A stretch of DNA of 29,581 nt, taken from NCBI GenBank assembly GCA_001940725.1, contig MDVR01000121.1, forward strand, positions 1-29,581. Direction: 5' to 3'. Every line of letters begins with the position of its first letter. Within the stretch, counting starts at the first letter, position 1. Under the pieces are notes generated by a model, which saw only the letters and a list, made by a program, of their open reading frames with translations, was not told where the DNA came from and searched no databases. Both the position numbers and the translations under genes were made by a program. This document shows, in pieces, positions 1 to 6,667 of the stretch. Source of the DNA: Candidatus Heimdallarchaeota archaeon LC_2 (GTDB lineage: Archaea > Asgardarchaeota > Heimdallarchaeia > Heimdallarchaeales > Kariarchaeaceae).

Positions 1-150
1 CTATCTAATATCAGGTAATTATCAGTCTAATCCGCAATTGTAAATATTGGCCAATCAAACAATTGATCGAATGCACTATTTTATCAAAATTTTTCTAAAG
101 TAAATCCTTTTTTTGGCACAAGCGCACATTTAACTCGATAAATCCTAAAA

Positions 151-163
151 ACACTTTTAAGTG
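151..163 (+). promoter_or_regulatory. Probable TATA-box promoter of the 183 methyltransferase
   Basis: A CACTTTTAAGTG element lies with its TTTTAA core about 26 nt before the ATG at 183. This is the usual archaeal distance from TATA box to transcription start, so the mRNA is probably leaderless. The element is also a short inverted repeat (CACTT/AAGTG). The rest of 1-150 is AT-rich and shows nothing I recognise. Confidence 0.45.
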
Positions 164-182
164 GTAAGCAAAGAGTAGGACA

Positions 183-1256
183 ATGTCTGAATTAGATGAA
201 AAGAAAGTCGAAGAATTTGGTGGGAAAATGTTAGGATTACTAAATATTTCCCACTTGACACTATTAGTGAGTATTGGTCATAGAACTGGGTTATTTGATT
301 CAATGTCTCAAATGGAGCCAGCAACCAGTGGCCAGATAGCCAAATCATCTGGTCTAAACGAACGGTATGTAAGGGAATGGCTGAATGCCATGGTCGTTGG
401 CCAAGTTATGGATTATAATGGAAATAGCAAATTGTACAGTCTACCTAAAGAGCATGCTCCGTCTCTGACAAGAGCAGGAGGTCTCCACAATTTAGCCTTT
501 TTTACTCAAGGTCTTAAAACAATGGCAGCAGTTGAAGACCTGATTGTTGATAGCTTCAAAAACGGAGGCGGTGTGCCTTACTCAAATCCTGATGCTACTG
601 AATTTTTAAGCATATGGAACAGTTACACTTCAGCATTTTTTGATGCTATGCTTATACCCGCGGTCCTCCCAATTGTGCCATCTGTAGTCAGTGATTTAGA
701 AAAAGGAATGACTGTTCTTGATGTTGGTTGTGGATATGGACATTCTACTAATTTAATAGGAAAGAATTTTCCGAATAGTGAAATCACTGGGTATGATTTT
801 TCGGAGATAGGGATTGCAGCAGCTAAAGATGAAACAAAAACTCTCGGACTTTCTAATGTTAATTTTGAATTACAAAATATTGAGGAAATGAATGGAAAAA
901 GAAAATTTAATTTTATTACTGCATTTGATTGTATTCATGATCAAGCAAAACCAGCTTTAGTATTGAAACGAATTGCTGAGTCATTAGAAGATGATGGTAC
1001 TTTTCTGATGGTCGATATTAAAGCTGGAAGTAATGTAGCGGATAATATGGAACACCCTGCTGCAACTTGGCTTTACTCAGTTTCAACTATGCATTGCATG
1101 ACAGTTTCACTAGCACGAGATGGAGAGGGTTTAGGTAATATGTGGGGTAGAGAAAAAGCTGAGGAAATGCTAAAGGAAGCTGGGTTTAACAATGTAGATG
1201 TTAAAGAAGTAGAAGGTGATCTCTTTAACTATTATTACATTGCCAAAAAAAATTGA
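183..1256 (+). CDS. SAM-dependent methyltransferase with N-terminal winged-helix domain (Rv2258c-like architecture)
   Basis: This 357-residue protein has two visible parts. Residues ~20-95 resemble the winged-helix dimerisation domain of small-molecule methyltransferases (LLVSIGHRTGLFDSM, then a helix-turn-helix-like stretch with RYVREWLNAM). From ~170 there is a class I Rossmann methyltransferase fold with SAM motif I VLDVGCGYG at 178-186 and an acidic residue ending the next strand (TGYDFS). The layout matches the Rv2258c-type family, whose substrates are mostly unknown. The ATG start fits a TATA element about 26 nt upstream. The gene stands alone and converges on the 1619-2206 gene. The substrate cannot be read from the sequence. 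Confidence 0.88.
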   Translation: MSELDEKKVEEFGGKMLGLLNISHLTLLVSIGHRTGLFDSMSQMEPATSGQIAKSSGLNERYVREWLNAMVVGQVMDYNGNSKLYSLPKEHAPSLTRAGGLHNLAFFTQGLKTMAAVEDLIVDSFKNGGGVPYSNPDATEFLSIWNSYTSAFFDAMLIPAVLPIVPSVVSDLEKGMTVLDVGCGYGHSTNLIGKNFPNSEITGYDFSEIGIAAAKDETKTLGLSNVNFELQNIEEMNGKRKFNFITAFDCIHDQAKPALVLKRIAESLEDDGTFLMVDIKAGSNVADNMEHPAATWLYSVSTMHCMTVSLARDGEGLGNMWGREKAEEMLKEAGFNNVDVKEVEGDLFNYYYIAKKN

Positions 1257-1618
1257 TCAGCATTATTGTTATAACAAATTGTCTAATCAGTGTAAAATTC
1301 AAAGTTCAAAATACACATTATGAGCATCGATCAATTGCACACTCTGCTCCCCCCTGCAATGATACTCTTGCTTTGCGATATTTTGTAATTTTTATGAAGT
1401 AATAGTAATATCGGTTACATAATTAATTAATTAATTATAGATTGATGATCGAGAAAAATATTCAATATTTAGAATTTGGTCAATATATAACATAAAACCA
1501 GTATGTATTTCCAGGATTCGATTATCGATAACGTTCAGCAATCCTATTTCTGATGCGAAAAATCAAATAAGTATGAAATCTAAAAAGATTATTAGTTCAA
1601 TAGATTTGGTACATTTGA
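1257..1618. other. Intergenic spacer between convergent genes
   Basis: This 362-bp AT-rich stretch separates two convergent genes. It holds a perfect 12-bp palindrome TTGTTATAACAA at 1266-1277 just after the methyltransferase stop, an AATT tetranucleotide run at 1421-1437, and TTATCGATAA at 1522-1531. I see no coding potential, tRNA or strong terminator hairpin. Confidence 0.5.
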
Positions 1619-2206
1619 TTAAATCTCTGTCCCGCGGTCAAGATTTAACTTAATATTTTTAAACTTTGGTTTACCTAAATCATTCAAGAAAGGGGGCAAC
1701 CAAACTAATTTACTTGCAATTTTTTTATTAGAATCTTGGTTTAATTCCCATATTCCTCCCATAGGTATCAAATTTCCTCTACCAAAGGTTCGATAATTGG
1801 TTAAATTATTATCAAAATTACTGATAAATGCATTTAAAGGAGCTCCATGACTAATAATAATTGGAGTTTTGTCGGCTAAGTGCATTGATTCTGAGTTCCA
1901 CCAATTTATTACTCTATATTTTAATGCAGAATAGGTTTCCTGATTATTTTGCTCTTGAAGCGGATCTACTATTTTATGTCGAATATTAAGCAATTTACAA
2001 ATTGGTTTGGACGTTTGATAAGCTCTAGTAAATGGTGACGAATAAATTAGATCAATTTTTTTGGAATTAAACCACTTTGCAGCTTCTATAGCTTGTTTTC
2101 TACCAAATTCGGATAATTCTGGCCCAGGAAGAATATCATATGATCCCTTATATTCATTTGAAGGAATGCCATGTCTAAGTAAGTATATTCGTCGGTTATT
2201 TCTCAT
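1619..2206 (-). CDS. Histidine phosphatase superfamily protein (phosphoglycerate-mutase-like)
   Basis: The 195-residue protein carries the RHG signature near the N-terminus (YLLRHGIPSN; the His is the phosphate acceptor in this superfamily). A conserved Arg follows in SSPFTRAYQT, and the second catalytic His lies in IISHGAPLNAF. These mark a small-molecule phosphatase or mutase. A GGTGA sequence lies upstream of the ATG. It is the last gene of a three-gene minus-strand set, 31-66 nt after the CDP-alcohol phosphotransferase depending on how the gap is counted. In the di-myo-inositol-phosphate pathway a phosphatase removes the phosphate left by the phosphotransferase, and this gene is well placed for such a step. 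That role is inference from context. Confidence 0.85.
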   Translation of the reverse strand: MRNNRRIYLLRHGIPSNEYKGSYDILPGPELSEFGRKQAIEAAKWFNSKKIDLIYSSPFTRAYQTSKPICKLLNIRHKIVDPLQEQNNQETYSALKYRVINWWNSESMHLADKTPIIISHGAPLNAFISNFDNNLTNYRTFGRGNLIPMGGIWELNQDSNKKIASKLVWLPPFLNDLGKPKFKNIKLNLDRGTEI

Positions 2207-2237
2207 TTAAAATCACTCACCCTTATAATATCTAACA

Positions 2238-2873
2238 TCAATCTATTGACCCTTTCACTAGAAAAAATCTTCTGATTACCTCAATATTAGTAATAATTCC
2301 AATGATCACCAACCCTAAAACCAAAATATTCAATGACCAATAAGATGTTATCAAGAATATCGAGATCATAAGCAATCTGCTGTCTCTTCCAGCAAAAGTT
2401 CTCTTGAAATCATTTGTTGCTCCTAATGCCATGAATTTTGCCGAAGTATAACTTATTAACAAACTTCCCGCTAAAGCTATCACATACGCAATAATTATCA
2501 GATTTATTGATTGATCAGAGTAATTTACTAATAATATCAAGGTGCTGGTGAAAATTAAAATATCGGAATATCGATCAAGAACAGAATCGAAAAATTCACC
2601 GAATTTACTTGTTTGATTTGTTTTACGAGCAATTTCTCCATCAGATCCATCAATAATGCTTGCAAGTTGAACTAAAAAACCTCCCACTATAACTAAATTT
2701 AGCATAATGAAAATTGAAGCAAGAATTGAAATCGAGAAAACAGCTACTGATACGGCATTAGGAGTAACAGAAGGCCATAACCGAAGAATAATATTTGAAA
2801 AGGAATTAGAAATAGGTCTGTTAAAATGCTTTGATACCCAACCATCTGTTGATTTCCTATTAATTTCAACCAT
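2238..2873 (-). CDS. CDP-alcohol phosphotransferase, DIPPS-like (membrane)
   Basis: This multi-pass membrane protein (211 aa from the chosen ATG) has the complete CDP-alcohol phosphotransferase signature, read as D75-G-x-D78-G-x2-A82-R83-x8-G92-x3-D96-x3-D100. The N-terminal run DGWVSKHFNRP ... VTPNAVS closely resembles the start of the DIPP-synthase half of the Archaeoglobus-type bifunctional IPCT/DIPPS enzyme. Such enzymes join a CDP-activated polyol phosphate to an alcohol-containing acceptor. A TTG at 2882 is in frame, but the ATG at 2873 gives a neat 8-nt overlap with the upstream cytidylyltransferase-like gene, so I prefer it. The actual product (inositol phosphodiester, phospholipid head group or other) is not shown by the sequence. 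Confidence 0.85.
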   Translation of the reverse strand: MVEINRKSTDGWVSKHFNRPISNSFSNIILRLWPSVTPNAVSVAVFSISILASIFIMLNLVIVGGFLVQLASIIDGSDGEIARKTNQTSKFGEFFDSVLDRYSDILIFTSTLILLVNYSDQSINLIIIAYVIALAGSLLISYTSAKFMALGATNDFKRTFAGRDSRLLMISIFLITSYWSLNILVLGLVIIGIITNIEVIRRFFLVKGSID

Positions 2874-3711
2874 GATTACCAACCAGCCTATGATCGACAG
2901 ATCTTATTGGAATTATAGTTTGTGTTAATTTAAGATCAGCTTTAGTATCGATATCTGTCCAAAATAACCCTGAGCAGTCAATTGGTATAAAAGGTCTTTT
3001 TTCTTCTTCGATCCAATATTTCATAATATCTGTAATTGTTAATTTCAACCTTCTTTTGTCTATATTCAATTTTCGTAATTCTCTCATATTGATTAAAAAT
3101 ACGCCCATATCTAATCCGTCATATCTTTCAATTTTTTTGCCAATATTTATTATCCTATCGTTCTTGATTGATACTTTAGTTGCATCGTTAATTTGAAAAG
3201 TATACCTAGGCGAGCGATCAATACATAACCCTATGCCATTTAGTTTGCTAATTGCTCCTACTGCCTCTTTTGCACGGATAAATATGTTAAAATCAGGATA
3301 ATTATCGACCATAGTTAATAAGCAATATGGCGATTTAATCATGTTTTTAGCTGCCAATAAAGACTTTCCATTACCTAAATGAAAGTAAGAATTATGAACC
3401 AAAATTAACTGAACTGGTAATATTTCCTGCAATTTAGCGACGTGATCCCTGATTAATTTTGATCGATGACCCGTCACAATATAAATTTTTGATATACTTG
3501 CTTTTATGAGTTGTTCTATATTGTGCTGTAGTAATGATTTTGTACCAATCTTCAGTAATGGTTTGGGGATTTTTCCCGTTAACTCCCTGATTCTATTCCC
3601 AAATCCTGCCGCTAAGATAATTGCTTCATTTACAGATATGCTATCAATATTCTTAATATTTCGATGATTTTCGTCTAAAGATTGAGTGACTTCGAGTGAC
3701 TTTTCAAAAAT
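2866..3711 (-). CDS. Nucleotidyltransferase, IPCT-like (probable CTP:polyol-phosphate cytidylyltransferase), start uncertain
   Basis: The reading frame encodes a MobA-like NTP transferase. It has the nucleotide-binding loop IILAAGFGNRI, then IPKPLLKIG, and further on ATKVSIKNDRIINIGKKIE and FWTDIDTKADL, which match the cytidylyltransferase half of IPCT/DIPPS enzymes. The first GTG in frame (3477) would remove the whole nucleotide-binding loop, so it cannot be the true start. The frame is open back to a TAG at 3715-3717 but contains no ATG, GTG or TTG there. A strong AAGGAGG lies just upstream (about 3721-3727), nine nt before an ATT at 3709-3711. I therefore mark ATT as the tentative start (281 aa). 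A sequencing error or frameshift is the alternative. The 3' end overlaps the phosphotransferase gene. Confidence 0.75.
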   Translation of the reverse strand: MFEKSLEVTQSLDENHRNIKNIDSISVNEAIILAAGFGNRIRELTGKIPKPLLKIGTKSLLQHNIEQLIKASISKIYIVTGHRSKLIRDHVAKLQEILPVQLILVHNSYFHLGNGKSLLAAKNMIKSPYCLLTMVDNYPDFNIFIRAKEAVGAISKLNGIGLCIDRSPRYTFQINDATKVSIKNDRIINIGKKIERYDGLDMGVFLINMRELRKLNIDKRRLKLTITDIMKYWIEEEKRPFIPIDCSGLFWTDIDTKADLKLTQTIIPIRSVDHRLVGNHG

Positions 3712-3796
3712 TTGCTACCGCCTCCTTTTGTATTTAAGCTGTCAATTATCAAATTTTAGATGCAAATATTCTATAGGATAAATATTGTCTCTTGGT

Positions 3797-3892
3797 ACAT
3801 ATAACTAATAATAGCAATAAATATTCTCTAACACGGAATATTCTACATATGACTAATAATAGCAATAAGTATTTTCTAACACGGAATATCAT
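3797..3892. repeat. 48-bp direct tandem repeat, two copies
   Basis: Two 48-bp units (3797-3844 and 3845-3892) differ at only a few positions, and a third copy begins with ACATAT at 3893. Each unit contains ACTAATAATAGCAATAA and ends near CTAACACGGAATAT. The repeats are directly adjacent with no spacer. They sit about 90 nt upstream of the minus-strand cassette and 500 nt upstream of the plus-strand methyltransferase. Confidence 0.85.
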
Positions 3893-4291
3893 ACATATTT
3901 TTTTTACATGATAATTGATCTAGCCAACAAGCAAATTATTCGGTCTTTTGTTAAAAGTGTTTACTCTTAGATTGAGATTATCGATTCGATCCTGCTAATG
4001 TCTTAACTACTTAACTAATTAATCTAAAAATCAATAAGTATTAGATGGTCCCAAATCGATCGATTAGCTTTACAGTGGAATATCCATTGTTCCACATGAT
4101 TGAAGTGAGAAAGAATTTGAAATACAAATTTGTAGATCTCATGATCGATGTATAAAAACCAAAGAAAAACCAAAACTCAACTTTTAATATACAATCCCTA
4201 GATACCATTTTTCATTCATACAGCATGTAATTTTCGATTCTATTTCTTCGCATAAACCTTTTTAAATTAGGGTAACTCTGATTTACTGTTA

Positions 4292-4303
4292 GGGAATATT
4301 CCC
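4292..4303. promoter_or_regulatory. Perfect palindrome GGGAATATTCCC, candidate operator
   Basis: A 12-bp perfect palindrome lies about 90 nt upstream of the methyltransferase ATG at 4393. Its GGAATAT core recurs at 3835, 3883 and 4077 in the same spacer, which suggests a shared binding site. No binding protein can be named. Confidence 0.4.
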
Positions 4304-4392
4304 AAATTTTAATTAATTAATTAAACACACAAACTTAAGAATTTTTTGAATAGAATTTGTTTATTCAAATATTTTTTACTATTGGTGATTTT

Positions 4393-5214
4393 ATGAACAA
4401 CGATAATTTAGATTATGAAACAGTTTTGGATACTCATTTCTCGGATATTGCAGAGGTATATAGAACAATTAGGTATACAGATCCTGACCCTGTTTATACA
4501 ATTGAATCGTATTTGGATGGAATTGTAAATCTCAAAATGGTTGATATTGGATCTGGGACTGGTAGATATGATGAGTTAATATTAGACGAGTTAGATGATA
4601 AAATTTTCCTAACTTGTGTTGATAGAAACGAAGCTATGCTAGAACAATTATCCGATTATCTAATAAATAATAATTACTCTCAATTTGAAACGGTCATTGC
4701 AGATGCATCCGAACTTCCTTTAGAGAATGAAAGATTCGATGCGGTGGTGTCATTCAATGCGATTCATCATTTTGATTTAGAACAGGCTATTAGTGAAATG
4801 GCCAGAGTTACAAAAAATGATGGATATATTTTTATTTATACAAGAATACCTGCTCAAAACAGTCAATCCATTTGGGGGAGACATTTTCCAAGTTTTAATG
4901 AAAAAGAAACTCGACTACATTCAATCTCAGTATATGAAAATATTTGTCGTAAATCAGAATCAATTTCTCTTCATGCAGTACATTATTACCATTACAAAAG
5001 AAAGGCAACACTTTCTGATTTAATAAAAAAAGCAAATTTGAAAAATTACTCTACATTTAATCTCTACAGTCAAGAAGAATTTAATTCAAGTATCAATGAA
5101 TTTGTAAGTACTATTAAGAATAATTATTTGATTAATAATGAAGTTACATGGTTAGATCATAATGTAATGATTATAATTGACAAAAAGACGGGTCAAAGTC
5201 GAATTACCAATTAA
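4393..5214 (+). CDS. Class I SAM-dependent methyltransferase
   Basis: The 273-residue protein shows SAM motif I MVDIGSGTGRY at 49-59, an acidic residue after the second strand (CVDRNEAM), a DASELP segment typical of motif III, and FDAVVSFNAIHHF, as in UbiE/ArsM-like Methyltransf_11 domains. The C-terminal ~120 residues are less typical and may form the substrate cap. A TTG 36 nt upstream is also in frame, but the ATG at 4393 is preceded by GGTGA and is the better start. It is a single gene with a long upstream spacer containing operator-like repeats. The substrate is unknown. Confidence 0.85.
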   Translation: MNNDNLDYETVLDTHFSDIAEVYRTIRYTDPDPVYTIESYLDGIVNLKMVDIGSGTGRYDELILDELDDKIFLTCVDRNEAMLEQLSDYLINNNYSQFETVIADASELPLENERFDAVVSFNAIHHFDLEQAISEMARVTKNDGYIFIYTRIPAQNSQSIWGRHFPSFNEKETRLHSISVYENICRKSESISLHAVHYYHYKRKATLSDLIKKANLKNYSTFNLYSQEEFNSSINEFVSTIKNNYLINNEVTWLDHNVMIIIDKKTGQSRITN

Positions 5215-5286
5215 TATTTAACGCATAAGCTTGTTGAGACATTCAGTAATTAATACGGATGTATCAATATATATCGTTTATAATAA

Positions 5287-5300
5287 ATTATACGTATAAT
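5287..5300. promoter_or_regulatory. Perfect 14-bp palindrome in the 5215-5497 spacer
   Basis: ATTATACGTATAAT is a perfect 14-bp palindrome about 75 nt after the methyltransferase stop and 200 nt before the next start. It could be an operator or simply an AT-rich chance palindrome. The surrounding 280-nt spacer holds no gene. Confidence 0.35.
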
Positions 5301-5431
5301 ATTATTTATATATTTTCTTAAATATAGATTAATCTTTTCTTATGAAATTGATATCTATTCATTGGAAATCGACAAGAATTGCTTGACCCACTAAACAAAC
5401 TTGGTTTAGAGGCCGTACTAAGAGAATTAAT

Positions 5432-5459
5432 TTTTGTTACCCGAACGATAGTAACAAAA
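5432..5459. promoter_or_regulatory. 9-bp inverted repeat next to the TATA box, candidate operator
   Basis: TTTTGTTAC (5432-5440) and GTAACAAAA (5451-5459) form a perfect 9-bp inverted repeat with a 10-nt centre. It ends nine nt before the TATA box of the 5498 gene. A dimeric transcription factor bound here would touch the TBP/TFB site, so it is a good candidate operator or activator site. Confidence 0.5.
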
Positions 5460-5467
5460 TCAAAATG

Positions 5468-5479
5468 CTTATATATAAG
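5468..5479 (+). promoter_or_regulatory. TATA box of the 5498 membrane-protein gene
   Basis: CTTATATATAAG is a very strong archaeal TATA element. Its centre is about 25 nt before the ATG at 5498, so transcription probably starts at or next to that ATG. This decides the start against the in-frame ATG at 5465, which lies upstream of the box. Confidence 0.65.
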
Positions 5480-5497
5480 TACCACCAAGGTAGTAAT

Positions 5498-6169
5498 ATG
5501 AACAAGAGTTACCTTCGTTCTGGTTTGAATATTGTCAAAACGATATTAAAAGTGGCCTTTATCCTCATGATTTTAGGTATAGCTATTACAACTTATGCAG
5601 CATCACAAGCAGATCTTGCTGGAAATTACTATGAAATTAGTGCCAATCAATCTCAAGATAGATATCTAGGATATTTTGAACTTGGGGAAGATGTACAAAT
5701 TGGAATTGGAGCTTCTTTCCTTGAAGCTCGTGAAGAATATGATAATCGATTTACTGATAATCTCATGAATGTTGTCCTTTTACATTCCGAATCAAGGGAT
5801 TTTTCTGTCATAAACACAATTTACAGTGTTGAGACTTCTGAGTTATATCGTGATTTCTCAGCAGATCAGGGCTATTACAAACTCGTTGTAACTAATTTAA
5901 CTGATGAAAAAATTAGTTATGTTGTAATAGAAGCTCATTCCTCTACAAGTATGTTAGCAATACTTGTTTTTGGATTAGTTTTGATAGGCATAGGGTTTGC
6001 AATTGTTGGTGCAACAATCGGTCTAGTCTTTCAAGTTCTCATGATACTAGCAATAATATTCATAGTCAGATCCGTAATGGAAAATGAACAAAGAAAACGT
6101 AAATCTCCAATAGTGAAAAATGCTGATAATACCACCCAATATGCAGGCTATATGCCATCTTCCCCTTAA
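5498..6169 (+). CDS. Membrane protein of unknown function with three predicted TM helices
   Basis: I do not recognise this 223-residue protein. A hydrophobic helix at ~13-35 ending in AASQAD could be a signal anchor. A hydrophilic, probably extracytoplasmic domain follows (~36-150; YYEISANQSQDRYLGYFELGE), with many beta-type segments. Two adjacent hydrophobic helices (~151-172 and 173-190) and a basic tail NEQRKRKS complete it. The domain between the helices looks like a small beta sandwich, but no family can be named. Start choice: the TATA box places the transcript start at this ATG. An inverted repeat beside the promoter suggests it is regulated. Confidence 0.72.
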   Translation: MNKSYLRSGLNIVKTILKVAFILMILGIAITTYAASQADLAGNYYEISANQSQDRYLGYFELGEDVQIGIGASFLEAREEYDNRFTDNLMNVVLLHSESRDFSVINTIYSVETSELYRDFSADQGYYKLVVTNLTDEKISYVVIEAHSSTSMLAILVFGLVLIGIGFAIVGATIGLVFQVLMILAIIFIVRSVMENEQRKRKSPIVKNADNTTQYAGYMPSSP

Positions 6170-6241
6170 ATTATCAAAATATAAAATTTATTAAAATTGA
6201 CTAAAATAAGGAGCGAATAATAATAACCTATAAACTAAACC

Positions 6242-6250
6242 ATATAATTT
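6242..6250 (+). promoter_or_regulatory. TATA-like element of the 6270 gene
   Basis: ATATAATTT is centred about 24-26 nt before the ATG at 6270, consistent with a leaderless transcript. Confidence 0.4.
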
Positions 6251-6269
6251 CTTCCTTTGCTATTAATTT

Positions 6270-6653
6270 ATGAATGATGATCCTTCATCCGACGAATTTG
6301 TGGATCTTTGGGTGTGTCCAAATTGTGAGGTATTAATGGGGATAGAGACAAGATTGGAAAAAGATAAAATTTATTCAAATTGTCTCAATTGTGGTACTGA
6401 TTTACCCATTTCTGAAGTATCTTTTCTTTCTCAAGCTTTAGTTAAATCCCTGAATGTAGAGGTACTTGACTTATTTCCCACTTATATACATGAAGATATC
6501 AGGTTCAGTTGGGTTTCTAACAAAACGTTGGGTCTTATTTTTTCGATTCCCCAGGCGGAATTAATTGATGAAATTGATTTTGATATGGAAGAAATTATTG
6601 AAGAAAAATTATCAAAAAAATACGATATGAATATTACAATCTATTTTGAATAA
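6270..6653 (+). CDS. Small zinc-ribbon protein of unknown function
   Basis: The 127-residue acidic protein has a zinc ribbon near its N-terminus: CPNC (C16, C19) and CLNC (C38, C41), spaced as in rubredoxin-like knuckles. The rest is acidic and mixed alpha/beta (DIDFDMEEIIEEKLSKKYD) with no family I know. It ends 15 nt before the end of the convergent GluRS gene. No function can be proposed beyond probable metal binding. Confidence 0.7.
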   Translation: MNDDPSSDEFVDLWVCPNCEVLMGIETRLEKDKIYSNCLNCGTDLPISEVSFLSQALVKSLNVEVLDLFPTYIHEDIRFSWVSNKTLGLIFSIPQAELIDEIDFDMEEIIEEKLSKKYDMNITIYFE

Positions 6654-6667
6654 TGTAAATTATAATT

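Larger units (their letters stand above)
3712..4392. other. Long intergenic region between divergent genes
   Basis: About 680 bp separate the minus-strand nucleotidyltransferase cassette from the plus-strand methyltransferase. No coding frame is convincing. The region holds a ribosome-binding-like AAGGAGG on the minus strand, a two-copy 48-bp tandem repeat, four GGAATAT-containing sites, an AATT run at 4311-4324 and a perfect 12-bp palindrome (listed separately where positioned). It probably holds the promoters of both flanking units. Confidence 0.5.

Noticed and set aside
3797..3898. Possible CRISPR array
   Set aside because: The 48-bp units are directly adjacent without variable spacers, and no cas gene is present.
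3960..4000. GATTCGATCC resembling a tRNA T-arm
   Set aside because: No acceptor, D-arm or anticodon stem can be built around it. No tRNA was found in the window.
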